Shown: positions 5,245 through 5,285 of the stretch, piece after piece
How the letters are laid out: each line of letters opens with the position of its first letter
How positions within the stretch are numbered: the first letter of the stretch is position 1
Origin: Fibrobacteraceae bacterium
GTDB taxonomy: Bacteria > Fibrobacterota > Fibrobacteria > Fibrobacterales > Fibrobacteraceae
Direction of reading: 5' to 3'
DNA: 5,285 bases
Assembly (NCBI GenBank): GCA_021443045.1
Contig: JABUUT010000107.1
Coordinates: 1-5,285, forward strand
Made by a program: the position numbers and the translations under genes
The notes under the pieces: generated by a model
What the model was told of the DNA's origin: nothing
What the model saw: only the letters and a program-made list of their open reading frames with translations
Databases searched by the model: none

Positions 5245-5285
5245 ATGAGACAATACGAAACGATGGTGATCATCGACGCTATGAT
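5245..5285 (+). CDS. rpsF: 30S ribosomal protein S6, 5' end only
   Basis: The window ends after 13 codons, which read MRQYETMVIIDAM. The M-R-x-Y-E-T-hydrophobic-I-I-D opening is the standard N-terminal strand of ribosomal protein S6, which binds 16S rRNA with S18 in the platform of the small subunit. The ATG follows AAGGGA by six bases, and a strong promoter lies about 70 bases upstream. In most bacteria rpsR (S18) and rplI (L9) follow in an operon, which would lie beyond the right edge. The gene is cut by the window boundary, not broken. Confidence 0.88.
   Translation, partial: MRQYETMVIIDAM

Overview
The window looks like a chromosomal segment from a Fibrobacter-type bacterium (Fibrobacterota, FCB group). 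That is an inference from the TAnATT/TAnnTTTG-like promoter elements, the rarity of Shine-Dalgarno (SD) sites, the style of the intergenic repeats and the protein sequences. It was not confirmed by any search. No rRNA, tRNA, CRISPR array, IS transposase or phage gene was seen.

Layout: (1) Bases 1-399 hold no gene. They contain a strong intrinsic terminator (53-80), a dispersed-repeat copy (144-188), a good promoter (302-329) and a second terminator-like hairpin (359-387) between that promoter and the next gene. (2) 400-1635 (+) encodes a 411-residue Rpn/PD-(D/E)XK nuclease with a C-terminal tail of 21 glycines at exact four-residue spacing, partly built from 48-bp tandem DNA repeats. (3) 1636-2028 is an intergenic gap with degenerate repeats. 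(4) 2029-3024 (+) is trpS, complete. (5) 3025-3244 is a repeat-rich gap between convergent genes. (6) 3245-4285 (-) is a cysteine-rich FliB-family (flagellin lysine-N-methylase-like) protein. (7) 4342-5133 (+) is an exported, probably outer-membrane beta-barrel protein of unknown function, divergent from fliB across 56 bases. (8) From 5146 there is a promoter, a structured leader and the first 13 codons of rpsF (ribosomal protein S6), which runs off the right edge.

Most of the genes look like independent transcription units. The two strongest points are these. First, the Rpn gene has the hallmarks of the Rpn 'gene within a gene' toxin-antitoxin and anti-phage family (nuclease domain plus variable four-residue-repeat C-terminus), with a terminator hairpin just before its ribosome site. 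Second, there are two start-site styles. rpn and rpsF have a TTGnCA-16-TATATT promoter about 70 bases upstream and an SD-like sequence. trpS, fliB and the exported-protein gene have a TAnATT element only 6-7 bases before the start codon and no SD, which predicts leaderless mRNAs.
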